64,000 nt of DNA from Piezodorus guildinii (taxonomy: Eukaryota > Arthropoda > Insecta > Hemiptera > Pentatomidae), in NCBI GenBank assembly GCA_023052935.1, contig CM041292.1:106137906-106201905 (forward strand), given 5' to 3'. The position numbers and the translations under genes are program-made. Each line of letters opens with the position of its first letter. Position 1 is the first letter of the stretch. Shown piece after piece: positions 33,413 to 45,216 of this stretch. The notes under the pieces were generated by a model. The model was given only the letters and a program-made list of their open reading frames with translations. It made no database searches and was not told where the DNA came from.

Positions 33413-35529
33413 TTTTTTTGGTTTTTGAAACCTTCAGAAGTTTAGGCCTCTGTTCTTAACATCACCCCTTATTATCATAATACGATGCTTCTTTGAATCT
33501 CGTTTTACCGATGCTTCGATGACTATGGAGATCTCAATAATTTTTAACCTTGCGTCGATAAATCTTGTTTACATTTAACTTTCCATAAGTGACCATGATT
33601 CCCTATCCCTGGCACCTCCATTTCCTCGCCCTATGGCCAAGTAGTTCCTTTAAGAACTTTTCCATTCTAGAAGTCAGCCTCCCTTCTCTTTCCCCAACAA
33701 GAAGAGCAACAAGTAGCAGATTATAAATATGACTTACTTTCATACTATATAATGGAAAAGATTAGCTTTTGTTCCTCAATAACTAATCCTCTTATAATAC
33801 CTTCTATATCCCAGCCCCGGTTCATATTTTTCATTCTCATTTTTTTTTCAGTAAGGGTCGTTTATTTTCAATTTTTTAGTAATTGCTTTTTTTCCATTTT
33901 TTTTTTTAAGCTTTCCAATTTGTTCTTAAAAGTGCGAGCGAGCCGAGTTTATTTTTGAGGCTTATCTTTCGAGTTTGTAAATTTTTTATTCTTTAAATTA
34001 CCGTAAATCTTACTTTTCTAGTTTTTGACTTACCAATTATCTAATTTGTTAATAGTCAGCAATCTCGTTATCAATAGTCAGTTTTATCTAATTATTAGAC
34101 ATACTTCCGATTAATTGATCATTTCACCCTCACATTTGTGATTATTTGTCCTCACATTTGTGATTATTTGTATTTCAAAAATGCTTCAAATTATTTCAAG
34201 GTTAATAATTATTTATATACAAAATTATTATTTTTGTCAAACACAGTGTATTTATTTGCAATACGTAAATTTTAATTATCAACTATAATTGTTATGCGGT
34301 GATGTAGGTTTTGAATCATATAATATTCGAAACTTGGACCAGAACAGTAGCCTATTGCTCTATTCACTTGATAATGTCACCCCTCAGATAATAAAACACC
34401 AAGTACGGACATAAATTTAAAGCGCATTTCTTATCATATTGTTAGTTTTTATTTTGATTTGATATTTTTAAAATCACTAGATTTGAGTGGTTTTTTCGTC
34501 GTTTTCAGCCACGAAGATGCCTTAAATGCCTCCAAACTAAACATATAAGTCAGAAATTGTTTTTATCCCGTATTTCAAATTCAGGAAAAGATAAAGAATA
34601 ACTGGTAGAAATATCGTGACAAACAAAAAAATTGAACTGTAAAATTAATTAAAACATTTCTATTTCAGATGAATTGACCTTTGGGCGAACGGATTTTATA
34701 TTTACTATTTGTGGAAAAAAATTTGAAAGGCTTTCTAATCAGAACAAGAAACAACATTGACATTTTATCCATAATATACGCCTAAATAAAACATAAATTT
34801 GTAATGACATAATTATTTGGAAATAACAAACACTGGGTAATAATTTGCAGAGTTTTACGATAAGAATTGCTGCGCACTCTCTGGAATTCTCATAACATTT
34901 TTTCTTCCATGTTTTTAATTGAAAAGGTAAAACCTGGATTATAAAGACTTGTGTATGAGGTGTATTTAATCCAGCGAGGACTGGGAAGCTATTAGCTAGG
35001 GTAGGTTAATAAGCAGTAAGGGTAGTAAGGTGGCGGGAGAAGATGCAGGGGTGATGTGTTATTTTGGCCAGTGATGGTCCGCTGGTAATGAGACCATTAT
35101 TATTAACAGGCCCTGGGCCGAGCAAACACAGCCTCCATTACTGCCTCACTCCTACAACGCCTCCCTCTCCCTTCCCTCCTTCCTCTCCAACAAAAATATC
35201 TCCTCCTATCCTCATTAGTTGGCCGGCTCCTCATCATCTTGTTCAACATCACGGCTCCGATTAAGTTAGACCCGGCCGAACTCTATCATCAACACTCCGC
35301 CAGTCACATAATTAAAAACATACAGACTACGACAATTTCATGCGAAATCGATACTTTATAATCTACAATAACAAGAAATTGAGAATTTTATTAAAATAAG
35401 ATCTAATATGAAAATAAGAAAACGCCGTCGTAGCAAAATGCATTGTAATACTCAAAAAAAAATTCTTGGACCCCTTTATCTAGTCATTTCAATGGAAAGA
35501 AACCCCTTTTCCCCCCTGGAAAGAAATTT
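33413..35529. other. spacer with two GC-richer patches
   Basis: 33530-33720 and 34960-35290 are less AT-rich than their surroundings. The second holds GGCCAGTGATGGTCCGCTGG and GGCCCTGGGCCGAG and a proline-rich chance frame. No repeat partner or known gene was found. They may be conserved non-coding elements. The remainder is AT-rich. Confidence 0.35.
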
Positions 35530-36115
35530 AATACTAAATATTAGATGTATATTTAACGTCAAGCCGAAACGTAAAACTCTACATTTTCGATTCAGTCTAC
35601 CATATTAATCCGCACACAAGACTGAAACGACAAGAAACTGCCCACCGCTTTCGCTTACTTCAACACTTACTGGATAGACGCTCTAACCTTTCACTTAACT
35701 ACAAATGGCTCATCTATATCAGCATCATAAGGCTTATCTGACGTACGGAGCTGAGCTTTGGGGCTCTATAAACCATCAAATTCTTCCCGTATTGAATCCT
35801 TAATATCCAAAATAATTCGAAAAATCCTCAATGCTCCTTACTTTGTCACCAACAAACTCATCCATAAAGACCTTAATGTTTCACATGTTGCTGATTTGGT
35901 CCGTACAAGGTATCAATCCTTCCATGACAAAGTCTACTTCCACTTTAACCCACTAATTTCCATCTTGCTTCCTACTCCATTCCTGACAATCCTCCGAGGC
36001 GTCTCAAAGGAAGATGGCCTCGAGACCTTCCAGTTTATATTACCTAGTGGAGTGCTCCCTATGGGCATATTCTCCTCATGTCTTTTCATATTATCTATAT
36101 ATATTATTCGCTAAT
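35530..36115 (+). pseudogene. Jockey-type RT C-terminal fragment
   Basis: Plus-strand frames give NPHTRLKRQETAHRF, LNYKWLIYISIIR, IESLISKIIRKILNAPYFVT and NKLIHKDLNVSHVADLVRTR. These parallel NPYTRLKRQELNRRY, NAPYYVTNKTLHHDL and the C-terminus of the 747-residue frame at 61586-63829. In-frame stops and shifts break it, for example within the LTYGAELWG-like segment at about 35735-35765. It is 5'-truncated and lacks the catalytic FADD box. Confidence 0.8.
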
Positions 36116-36184
36116 TTACTTGATTTATTAATTAATACAGTCGTAAATTTCAAAAAATAAATTTTAAAAAAAGACTACTATATT

Positions 36185-36500
36185 CGATACTACATAAACA
36201 CTCTAAATTACCCATTAGACAGAAGCTTAATGTATATCCTTATTCTAATACCCATATGGACTACAACTTATACGCTTGCCAAATTTACGGACCGGCTAAA
36301 AAAAAACCACATTAAAAAAATTCGACACCCTTCATACCGACTTACGTATTCCAACTACTACAAACCACAAACGATTTCACCACAAACTTCATGGACACAT
36401 CAAGAAATATGTACAAAACTTGGCTACAACTGACCTACCTAACAGAACTCGGCGTAGACTGAAAAGGTGTTGGATGAGGGACCTCCTGACTTGAAAATAT
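36185..36500 (+). pseudogene. second Jockey-type RT C-terminal fragment
   Basis: Frames read YSILHKHSKLPIRQKLNVYP, TTNFHGHIKKYVQNL and LPNRTRRRLKRCWMRDLLT. The last matches NPPRRLRRQWPRDLL, the end of the Jockey frame at 61586. Separated from the previous fragment by ~70 AT-rich bases and overlapping it in coverage, it is probably an independent insertion. Confidence 0.7.
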
Positions 36501-37049
36501 ATTTATGCTTTAATGTCAGGAGAATGCACCACTATGCCCCCCTCATGCCTAACCAAGCCATGTTTTAAATATTTGTGAAATACAACCCATTTGCTTTTTG
36601 TATTTATTTTACAAGTGCAATATATTTATTGAGTTAAAAAAAATGTATATTTACATTTTTAGTAGGCTACACTGTATCATGTATATTTTATGCGAAATAC
36701 TGTTTAATTCGAAAAGAATGCTAAATTCTTTTTTACAAAATTTAGTATTACGGAAATGTAGAAAAAAGGAATCAGGTAAAAATTTGCTTTAATCCGCAAA
36801 AAAAATGAATTATTAAAATTTCATATAGGATACAAGCCAGGTATTTATTTAAAAATTCATAATAATTATTATCTGTCCTTAAATCTCTTTTTTCTTTTTT
36901 TTTTCTGAAATTTTGGAAAATGACCAATTTGAAGGTTGCAGTTCTGCAGTAGTATTTCAATGTCAGTGACAAATTTTTACCATACCAATTTAAAATGATA
37001 AATTTGTCTATGTAGGGCATGTATATTCGTATTAATAGCCAAGGTTTTA
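36501..37049. other. AT-rich spacer
   Basis: 3' flank of the LINE fragment, then AT-rich sequence. The 64- and 82-residue frames (36598-36792 and 37020-36772) are lysine/isoleucine-rich chance frames. Confidence 0.4.
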
Positions 37050-37159
37050 ATATTTTTCGTTACGGTAATTTAAAATAGTTTTCCGAAGACATCTCGCTGG
37101 ACCCCTGAATATCGTCTGCGGACCCTTACAGATCCGCGGACCACTAGTTGGAACCACTG
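37050..37159 (-). mobile_element. possible hAT-type terminal fragment
   Basis: The reverse complement begins CAGTGGTTCCAACTAGTGGT and continues with GTCCGCGGATCTG and GGGTCCGCAGACG. CAGTGGTTCC followed by copies of a GGTCCGCGGA motif is typical of many hAT termini. The partner terminus and an 8-bp duplication were not found. Confidence 0.4.
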
Positions 37160-37440
37160 GTCTAATGGATATGGAACTAGTCTGCAGTTTTCTAGTTCCT
37201 GGATTCGAAACCCTCCCGAGGAGGAATCATTATTTATACTGCTATTTTAGTGATGGAGTGATCTTAGGTTAGAGAGACCCTCCAGGGGCACACTAAGCCT
37301 CTATATAGTGGGTATTCGAAAATTGGGGAAAAAAACTTTGATGGTTAGCGTGTTCTCCCGTTCTAAATCACCTCTTACACCCACACAGTTAGTAGGACGA
37401 GAAACAGTTGAATCTCTTTTGTATTGTCCCAAACAATTTT
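37158..37440 (+). mobile_element. tRNA-derived SINE, family S3
   Basis: TGGTCTAATGGATATGGAAC (A-box-like) and CCTGGATTCGAAACC (B box) are followed by GAGAGACCCTCCAGGGGCAC and TATATAGTGGGTATTCG. The ACCCTCCA.GGGCACAC body is shared, in reverse, with 43062-43190. The junction with the preceding hAT-like end overlaps by two bases. Confidence 0.65.
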
Positions 37441-38029
37441 CTTAGGTGGCAGAGGCACAAGGTTTGGAATTTCTTAAGAACAGAGTGAAGTGGAAGTTTT
37501 TATTTATCTAAAAACTACGTCGTAAGACTTACTTAGTGGGATAATTATTAAAAAGACACCGTTTAGTTCCATTCTTGGAACTTCGTAGATACTGCGTCCG
37601 AAAAGCTTCCAGTAACAAAGATTAATATTAATTTATAAAGAGTATAGTCTGTCAATAGATTAAGCTTGATCGAGACCATCAGAAAAGAAATCCCTAGCTC
37701 TTTATACTGAAATATCTGGATATCATTAAATAGAAACTTTGTCTATACTCGATTCCATCTGGATCATTCTCTTTCCTCATTCATTACTAAAGAGAAATCG
37801 AATATGTCTACATATAAATACACAATAGACCTGTCACTGTCATACACAATAGACTGTCGGAGACGCTTGAGATGAGGCTGAAGAGACTAATTGAACTGCT
37901 TTATTAGATTCGTCTTTGGAATTCCCAGGCGCTCTTATGTCTCCACCTAGTATGCCGAGTTGAAGTGGCTTTACCCGAAATTCCGACCGCAATACTTCCT
38001 AGGAGCCTACCTTTACCAATAGTTTAGAA
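37441..38029. other. unassigned spacer
   Basis: TATGCCGAGTTGAAGTGGCT at about 37952 matches TATGCCGAGTTGAGGTTGCT at 5479, a small dispersed repeat of unknown type. No gene. Confidence 0.4.
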
Positions 38030-38342
38030 TGAAAAATTCCCTCTTTATCTATAATGTCGACCCCACTCCCCTCTGTCCACTCTATCAACAAAAGATCCCA
38101 GTACCTGTACCTATTCATTCTCTCCTAGAGATGTTTCGTTATTCGTGCTCATTCATTTTGGAATTCGTTACCCATGTCCATTCGTACATCCCAATCCTTA
38201 ACTTCCTTCAAGCATAAACTATTTATCCATCTCCTTGAATATCAGTCTCTACCGCTCCTTTATAAGTTTTGACTACCTGCAGTATTTATTTTATTTTAAT
38301 CTTAACAATTCAATGTTTTAGTACATTTTATTTCTTATGTAA
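38030..38342 (+). pseudogene. LINE ORF2 C-terminus
   Basis: The plus strand reads FWNSLPMSIRTSQSLTSFKH and KLFIHLLEYQ. WNSLP..IR.S.SL.SFK..L..HLL is the standard C-terminus of CR1/Jockey-like LINE ORF2 proteins. The 62-residue frame over it is out of phase. A 3' UTR follows with AATAAATAAA near 38340. No RT core remains. Confidence 0.75.
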
Positions 38343-38905
38343 TAAATAAATCTCTTTATTTGTTAGCGGGTTAGCCCATACAAATGGAGTTGAGTTCTAC
38401 AAAATTAAATCAGTTAAACATAAATCAAATAGATATATTAGAACTGTACCAAACAAAATAAGCTTCATTAAGTAATATAAATACATAATAAAAGGCAAAA
38501 TAAAATGTAACTCTAGAAATATTAAACAAAATAAAAAAATTATAAATACTATAACAGATTCAATTATTGTTATTTTGTTAATGTGCTTAAATTGAGATTA
38601 TTCTTGAATAGATCAATACAAATTTCTTAGCTTTAAACATTCTGTAACATAATAAATTAAATTGCCAAATTTCTTTTTATTTTCTATCTGCAACAAATGT
38701 TCCATTAAGAGGTCATTGTCTAACATATTTTCAATATAAGTATTTATTTCTGGATGCGGAGTAAACAGAGCATTGCAAGAAAAAAATATTAAGATCTTCG
38801 TGTACGCCTGAATTACAAATAGAGCATTCAACGCTGCTATCTAAACTATTTTGAAACCCTTCACAGGTCTCTTTTAGTTTATTAGGTTGACATAGTCTTA
38901 GTTGA
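38343..38905 (-). pseudogene. LINE 3' end with C-terminal cysteine motif
   Basis: The minus strand encodes SVECSICNSGVHEDLNIFFL followed by QCSVYSASRNKY and, after a one-base shift, YIENMLDNDLLMEHL. The C-x2-C...C spacing followed by x-x-R is the zinc-knuckle-like tail found after the RT in several LINE clades. A 3' UTR with AATAAA reads toward 38343, and TTTATTTATT forms its tail. It meets the plus-strand LINE end at 38342 tail to tail. Confidence 0.7.
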
Positions 38906-39688
38906 CTGATTTATCTATTTTTTTTATAGGTCCCTTTATTCTCAAATAATATTGCCCTACATTCAAGCTACTAATGTTCCTAAAATTGGGATTAAACTTT
39001 GAGTGTAAAGTAGCTTGAATATCTTGGGAAAGATTATGATTATTGAATTTTTATTTCTTATATTAACTATAAGGTTGCAATATTATCTTGTACATATTAT
39101 ATCTGCGTGTGTGTAAGTTGACTAAATATTTTTAAAATAAATTATGGAAGAATTTAAAAAATAACAACATTTTTTTCAACCCTAATAACATTATTATTTG
39201 GAAGTGTTACCCAAACGCTGAGACACCTCCTTGTTGTATATAAAACCATATGTTATCTATGTATGTTGTTTGCCACAAAGGTCGGCCGGCGTTGTATTGT
39301 GGGCCACGATATTGCCACCGTAAGGGGCGGCTTTACTGTCCGACTCGAGATCAGGCATATTTCATTCAATGGGAGAGACCCGGGTCTTTTTTATGTACCT
39401 GCCCAACAACAACTGCAGTCTGTTTTTATTCCCATCCCTCTCTGCCCTAGTTACTCGCTTTTTATTTTACTAACAACATAAAAAAAAATCTAAGTGCCAA
39501 TGGAAAATGAAGGTTCAGTGTTTTTTTTTATATTTAGCTTTAGAAAATATTTGAATTCCTATCAAAGAAACTTAATTTTTTTAAATAATTATTAAAATGA
39601 AAATTTGCTAAAATTCTATCAGGGTTATAAATATTATAGGAATCGAAGAGTAATTTGAAAAATTGAATAATCATCCGGTATCATTTTT
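38906..39688. other. spacer with a GC-richer block
   Basis: 39275-39440 contains GGTCGGCCGGCGTTG and GGGGCGGCTTTACTGTC. The two overlapping plus frames (66 and 72 residues) contradict each other and match nothing known. Confidence 0.35.
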
Positions 39689-40550
39689 ACTTTCACTTAC
39701 TTTTATATGCAATATACGGTAAGGGAAAGTATTGTGATCGTAAAAATATTCGAATCCCAGTTTTCAACGGAAATACATGTTTTAGGGTCCCCTGAGTCCA
39801 AATAACAAAGTCCCACAAAAAAGTCTGCGTGTCCACGTGTGTGTGTGTGTGGGAATTTTAGCGAAAACCATAATTAGTATAAAACTGAAATTTAATATTT
39901 TAAGAGCGTCTATGTCTGATTTGTTAGAGCAAATTTTACATCAAAATCGGTTAAACAGAAGAGTCACTTTATACCATGGATTTTGCACCTTTTTAATATT
40001 TTCTCTACAAAGGCGTTAATGATTTTGATTAAACTCGCTATTTCAATTAGCTATAATATGGATGTAGGTTTTATTCTGATTGAATTTGTTTTAAAAATTT
40101 CCCTCTAAACTATCTTTAATTCTATAGATTGAGAAGAATTACCCATATCATCTTATTAAGACTAATATAAAGCAGCTGATTGTAAAAGTTGAACGAATTT
40201 TACAACCAAATAAAGCAGAAAAGAGTGAAAATATTAATTTAATGAAATTTTTGGTTTTCTGAACATGAGAACTGAAATACACCGTTGGAAAGCTAAAGAT
40301 TTTAGAAAAATATTATCTTATAAACAAAGTTGTAAAAGGCAATGTAAAGTGACAAAATAGGGCACACAATTCCTACTGATAATTATATGTAACACTTTGA
40401 TATTGCTGTATTATTTGATCTAAATTATATGTTTTAAGCAAAACTAAATAATCTTTCATTTAAATTAAATACAAAAAATTTTAAATTCAGTTTAAACTTT
40501 ATACATTATACTTCATTTATATTTTTTTAAATGAAGGTAGAAAAAATAAA
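39689..40550 (-). mobile_element. Helentron-like element, copy K (diverged)
   Basis: The left end ACTTTCACTTACTTTTATAT retains the subterminal repeat, but the palindrome is broken. Family blocks GGGTCCCCTGAGTCCAAATA and ATACCATGGATTTTGCACC are present, with a short GT run at 39838-39851. The right subterminal repeat is badly eroded (GAAGGTAGAAAAAAT). Confidence 0.65.
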
Positions 40551-41275
40551 GCGAATTAGTATGATCACGAGAAACACTGGCCAACATTATATTTTAGATA
40601 AAGCCCATCTCTCAGTGGCATTATATAATTTCAAGTAGCTTTACTAAAATCAACAAGTAGAATAATCCGTAAAATCTCATAAAATTGAAGCTGAGAATCC
40701 GAATGAAAGATTACAATTTTAATAAAATTCTAAGGCCATAATCCTATTAAGAGATGATAGACCACTTCAAAATTAAAATAATCCCCTACCTCGATAAGAC
40801 TGTAATTAAGCCTTCTTATAAAGAAAAAATATCATATTTTTTGAGGGTGCAAAAGCCGCAGGTTAAGAAGATTCCCCGAAGGAGATAGAGGGAAGGCAAG
40901 AAAAATATTTTTTCCCTTGAGCGAAGAGCTATCATGAGGGACAGATAAGTTATCCGCCTGCTTTATAGCTTTTTAATGAAGGTCTATCGGGGAGATAGTA
41001 CACTCTGTCATCCCCATCTTGGGGCTCTCGTCAAAGGCGGTGACTAAGTGTCACCTCTAAGTTCTCTAGTAAATCCCAGCTAAAATATCCAGCAGACATT
41101 ATACAATTTGTTGCAAACGGCATGAAATAACCAGTGAATTTAATTTTGCAGTACAGTGAAAAACAAAATAAATAACAGGCAACAAAAACAAATAAAATAT
41201 TATACTCAATAGGCTCCATTATATGTACAAGAAATAAGAAACTGCTTTTCAAATGAGCTATTTAAATCGCTCAGT
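40551..41275. other. spacer with a GC-richer purine-rich block
   Basis: 40840-41060 (AAAAGCCGCAGGTTAAGAAG, ATCATGAGGGACAGATAAGT) is less AT-rich. No gene or repeat partner was identified. Confidence 0.35.
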
Positions 41276-41879
41276 AAAAATCTGGTGCGCGCAACACATG
41301 ACTTTCACTTACCTTCGTTATTTATATCAATTTGAGAATTTTTAAACAAATTTAGAAACGAAAAAAATTGTTAAAGTATTATTTACATTGGATTTTAAAA
41401 CAAACGTGTGTTTTATTAAGAAATCTATTATATTATTATCTACGACAATCAGTTTCTTTCATTGGCTTATCATAACCTCTCCGTTAACTTTTACAATAGT
41501 ATGTATAACATTATATTTTTTCTAAAATCTCTAGCATTCCAACGGTATATTATACATGTATATTACTGTTCTTAAGTTCAACTTATATATTTACCTGCTT
41601 TTTAGCAATGCTAATCATATGATATGGTCAATTTCATTAAAAATACAAAATTAAAGGTACTTTCGAAGAAGAAATTTTGAAATATTAGCATTTCAGTCAG
41701 TCAGTCATTGAAACTCATTCTGAAAATCAGAATGAAACTTATTCTGAAAATCAGAATGAAACTAATTCTGAAAATCAGAATGAAACCTACATGATATTAA
41801 AGCCCGTCAAATTTTACATCGATATAGCGAGTTTAACCAAAATCATTGTGCATATTTCATATATAGGTAAGTAAAAGTA
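41276..41879 (+). mobile_element. Helentron-like element, copy J (shortened)
   Basis: Begins AAAAATCTGGTGCGCGCAAC and ACTTTCACTTACC. Ends CATATATAGGTAAGTAAAAG. Its 3' end matches copy I, so I and J define a deleted subfamily that lacks the GT tract and the GATCGTGAAAATTTT block. It contains a young-looking tandem hairpin repeat (41715-41790). Confidence 0.7.
41715..41790. repeat. three tandem 25-base units, each a hairpin
   Basis: Each unit contains ATTCTGAAAATCAGAAT, in which ATTCTGA and TCAGAAT are perfect complementary arms around AAA, followed by GAAACT. The units are almost identical. Confidence 0.9.
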
Positions 41880-42921
41880 AAAATAATAATGATGAATTTT
41901 ATTTGTACTAGATTCGTGAGTCATTGGGTTAAATTATTCTAACATTCTAATATGTTTTCTAAATTATTAGAGGGCGTCGTTATCTAGAGCAATGGTTCCC
42001 TGCAAAAAATGTTCAGTAAATTACTTCAAACAAAGAGTCCTTATCCTCTAAATTCTAAAATTAGTGAATATATATATATATATGAAATAAAATAAATTGA
42101 ATTTTTGGGCTGTCCGGCTAAAAATAATTCCATGATTAATAATTAAACGATTTCCTTATATTTAAAAATAATTAAAACACATTACGGTTGGACGACAGCC
42201 GCTTTTCCGCGTGAATTGTGTGGATTTAATTAATATACATTTTAAGTCATTAACTTCTCTGTATTTTGTTTATGATAGAATATATATTTTTTATATGGAA
42301 TATCCTCAAAATTGTATTTAATGTTTATAAATTTTTGCTGATTTATGAGATCTCGCAATTATGTTATCATTCTAACTTCAATATTAACCAACTTTATTTT
42401 TTATTAGTTTTATGAGTTTGTTTTTACAGTATAAGTTATTCTGTGTAATATTATTTTTACAAATTTCAAATTTTCGTTAAGAATAATTGACAACGGTACT
42501 AGATATTTCATCACCGTTTTTCCCATTAAGAGAAACGAATCAGACGTTCAGTAGTTGAACAAATACTCGAATGGGGTTTAAAAGAATCGTTTATTTGGAG
42601 TCAAAGTAAAACTGTTTCTCTCACTGGATATATATTATAACTCTCTCGAGTTATGAAAGACCTCCCTAAATTAATCTCTTTCAGAAACAAATATTGCGGC
42701 CCCACTCGTTTCTTGTTAAAGAGGGTTCTTTTAAAAATATTCAGTTCTTTATTTTTTATATTGAGCATAATTCTGTCTCTTTACATTTTCCTTTCTTATT
42801 TTTCTGTATTGCTGATTTAATATAAATATTTTAATATCAAATTTAAAACTCAAAACAACTTTTGTAAAACTACTATGACAATGCCTCTGTCAATTGAAAA
42901 AAAAACTGTACCTCTACAACA
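41880..42921. other. AT-rich spacer
   Basis: No gene. It has a short (TA)n at 42068-42081 and AGCAATGGTTCCC at about 41990, faintly hAT-like. Confidence 0.4.
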
Positions 42922-42985
42922 ATTCGTATTCGTTTATTGGCCAACGACCGTGCAAAGTGGTGATTAGACCTAACATGTGATCGGC
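42922..42985 (-). mobile_element. SINE S1 fragment
   Basis: GGCCAACGACCGTGCAAAGT and GGTGATTAG match GGCCAACGGTCGTGCAAAGT and GGTGATTAG of the S1 copy at 48832-49060. Confidence 0.6.
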
Positions 42986-43061
42986 TGCCAGGATTTTCTG
43001 CAATTTTGGGTAGTTATTTTATTGAAGGTAATTTTGGCAATTTTGGTAATTATTTTATTTT

Positions 43062-43190
43062 GAATTTATATACTGGGTGTGCCCATGGAGGGTCTCCGTC
43101 CCCTTACGGCTGAAATAACAGAATAAATAATTCTGTCTAAGACGGGATTCGAACCTGAGACCCAGATAATATTAGTGAAAGGAATTTCTA
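43062..43190 (-). mobile_element. SINE S3 fragment (head and body)
   Basis: Reverse complement: TCTCAGGTTCGAATCCCGTC (B box), then ACGGAGACCCTCCATGGGCA and CACCCAGTATATA, the body shared with 37158-37440. Confidence 0.65.
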
Positions 43191-43914
43191 ATTTAATTAT
43201 GAGAAAAAAGAAGTAGATTAAAAATAATACAATCTGGAATATGAAAAGTTCAAACCGGTAAATCGTTTTCCTTATTCATCCTATTTTCTTAAAATTTTCT
43301 CATTTGATTTGTTGAACTGATCTCATTTGTCAGATGTTTGAAGTATAAACTTATAAATTATAATATAGAAGGTCTTATAAATATATGAGGAAAGAATAAA
43401 CTCATAACATTCCATTTTTAAATTTTCATTTTTTCCTTTTCTTATAATTATAAATAAATATTTGTTCTCAATAATTCATGAGTAAATTTACCAACATTTT
43501 CGCAAATTAAAGTAGTTTATACAATCTAAAATTTCACTATTTTTTTTAATGTTTCTTACCATTGAATCGATGGGAAGGGTGTGTCCTATCTAATTGTCTA
43601 TAATTTCATAGAAGTTCCAATATTTCGAAATCATCTTAATTATCTTTTTATTTCTAGTCCAAGACAATAAAAATAAATAAACAGATATCCACTTTCACAT
43701 TATAAGTTTTGAATCTTCAAATCAGTATGACTAAGGAGAAACATTAGAAATAAAATAGTGCCTTCCATAAAATAATAATAATAGTGACAGGACGATTGTT
43801 TCTTAATTAATTGGCCAATGCTTATTGCTGATCACGATATTTTTGCTATCTGGGATTTTAATTTAATATTTAAGAGTGGGAGAAATGACTCAAAGAAGGT
43901 TTTAAAAGTAACTT
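43191..43914. other. AT-rich spacer
   Basis: Nothing recognised. Confidence 0.4.
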
Positions 43915-44440
43915 CTCATCATTGGTTTGGTTATATTTTTATTTCGAATTAAATATGCGCTAAAAAAGGTCATCTCCTTCTCTTTCTGAGCACCGAGGAG
44001 CCCTCTTCCAGCGCAGCCACTCTTCCTAACAGCTTCATCTGTCAAAGGGTTTTCCTCTTCTACCTCCAATCCTCTGCATATATTCCTGATAGAAAACTCT
44101 GGGACGGCGTCTATCATTCTAATATGTCTTCGTTCATACAGCAGAAATCTCCATACCACCCGAATTACCTGTTCCCAAAGAGTTCTTGAGTTAAGGTATA
44201 TGCAGCTGTTCTCTTATGCTCTGATTTTTAATACGATCCTCAAATTTTGTCCCACCGATGCCGTCATGTCCCAACATATCCTTTTTTCTTCACTGTAGAA
44301 GAGAATAGGCAGATATACAGACTTTACATGGATGGTACATAAGATGCATTTTAGTTTTCTTTTTCAGCACACGGTACTCAAAGATACTGTCAGTATCTTG
44401 TTTGTCTTCGATATTCCGTCTGAAATGTCGCCGTCTAGGT
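43915..44440 (-). pseudogene. decayed LINE RT C-terminal region
   Basis: The minus strand, with several shifts and stops, gives GTKFEDRIKNQSIREQLHI, WYGDFCCMNEDILE and a basic C-terminal stretch. This matches the RIRNE.IREQL...WYGH..RM.EDRLP signature at the C-terminus of endonuclease-RT LINEs. The 85-residue open frame at 43902-44159 is a shadow in another phase. Confidence 0.65.
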
Positions 44441-45214
44441 AAGATTATTCTGTCTGAGTCACTAATTGCAATCCCGAATTCGGTGTATATATTTGTGTGT
44501 TATATATATGTTATTTCTAATTTAGAAACTATTCTTCTTCTTATGAACTACTTAAAATTTGATTATGTTACGAGACCCATATCATCCTTCCTCGAACTTT
44601 TATCATCTATCTCCTAAAGCCATTTAATCTGTAATAACTTCTTTGTTCTGTATGTGTGAGTTTGAAATTTCCTCAGTAAAATAACTTCTCCGGTTTCCCA
44701 ACCTACCCAGCCTCTGCTCGAAGTGCTTATCGTGATAGGTTTTGTTCCTGGGAGGAATTTGAATAGCTAGAACGTGGAGTAAGAGCTATATCCAGTTGTG
44801 GTATATATGTATGTAACGTCAATCCAGCTGTCCATTAGGTACTGTAGTGGGGAGCTGTGTTCTCGCTTCTCCTCTCCCTGCCTCTAATATTGATGGGCTA
44901 AGAGCGGTTCCCTGGGGTAAACCGGTAGTAGTACATGGAGGATAACTGTCCTCCCTCAATCCGGTCGATATTTCTCCGTTTTTGTTTAAACACTGAATCT
45001 AAGTTCAAATGAAATAGGTAAAATAATGTGACTTAGTAATATTTATTACCTTGATGATTTCTGTCCTTATATCTCTTCAAAAGCCTCTACTTAAACAGAA
45101 AAGACAAGGAAGAAGAACCGTTTTATTATACAGTCCAAAGTTGGATACAATAATTTACATACAACTTTTTTTTAGTTTTTCTTGTGTCCAGGTCCCTTAA
45201 GAACAATTGATATG
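44441..45214. other. unassigned spacer
   Basis: Includes a GC-richer part (44680-44960) without a recognised frame. No repeat partner. Confidence 0.35.
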
Positions 45215-45216
45215 TA

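Noticed and set aside
41715..41790. CRISPR-like array
   Set aside because: Only three 25-base units with no unique spacers between them, in a eukaryotic transposon.
43902..44159. 85-residue minus frame as a host gene
   Set aside because: The other phases give the LINE signature IREQL...WYG...MNED, so the frame is a shadow of a decayed LINE.
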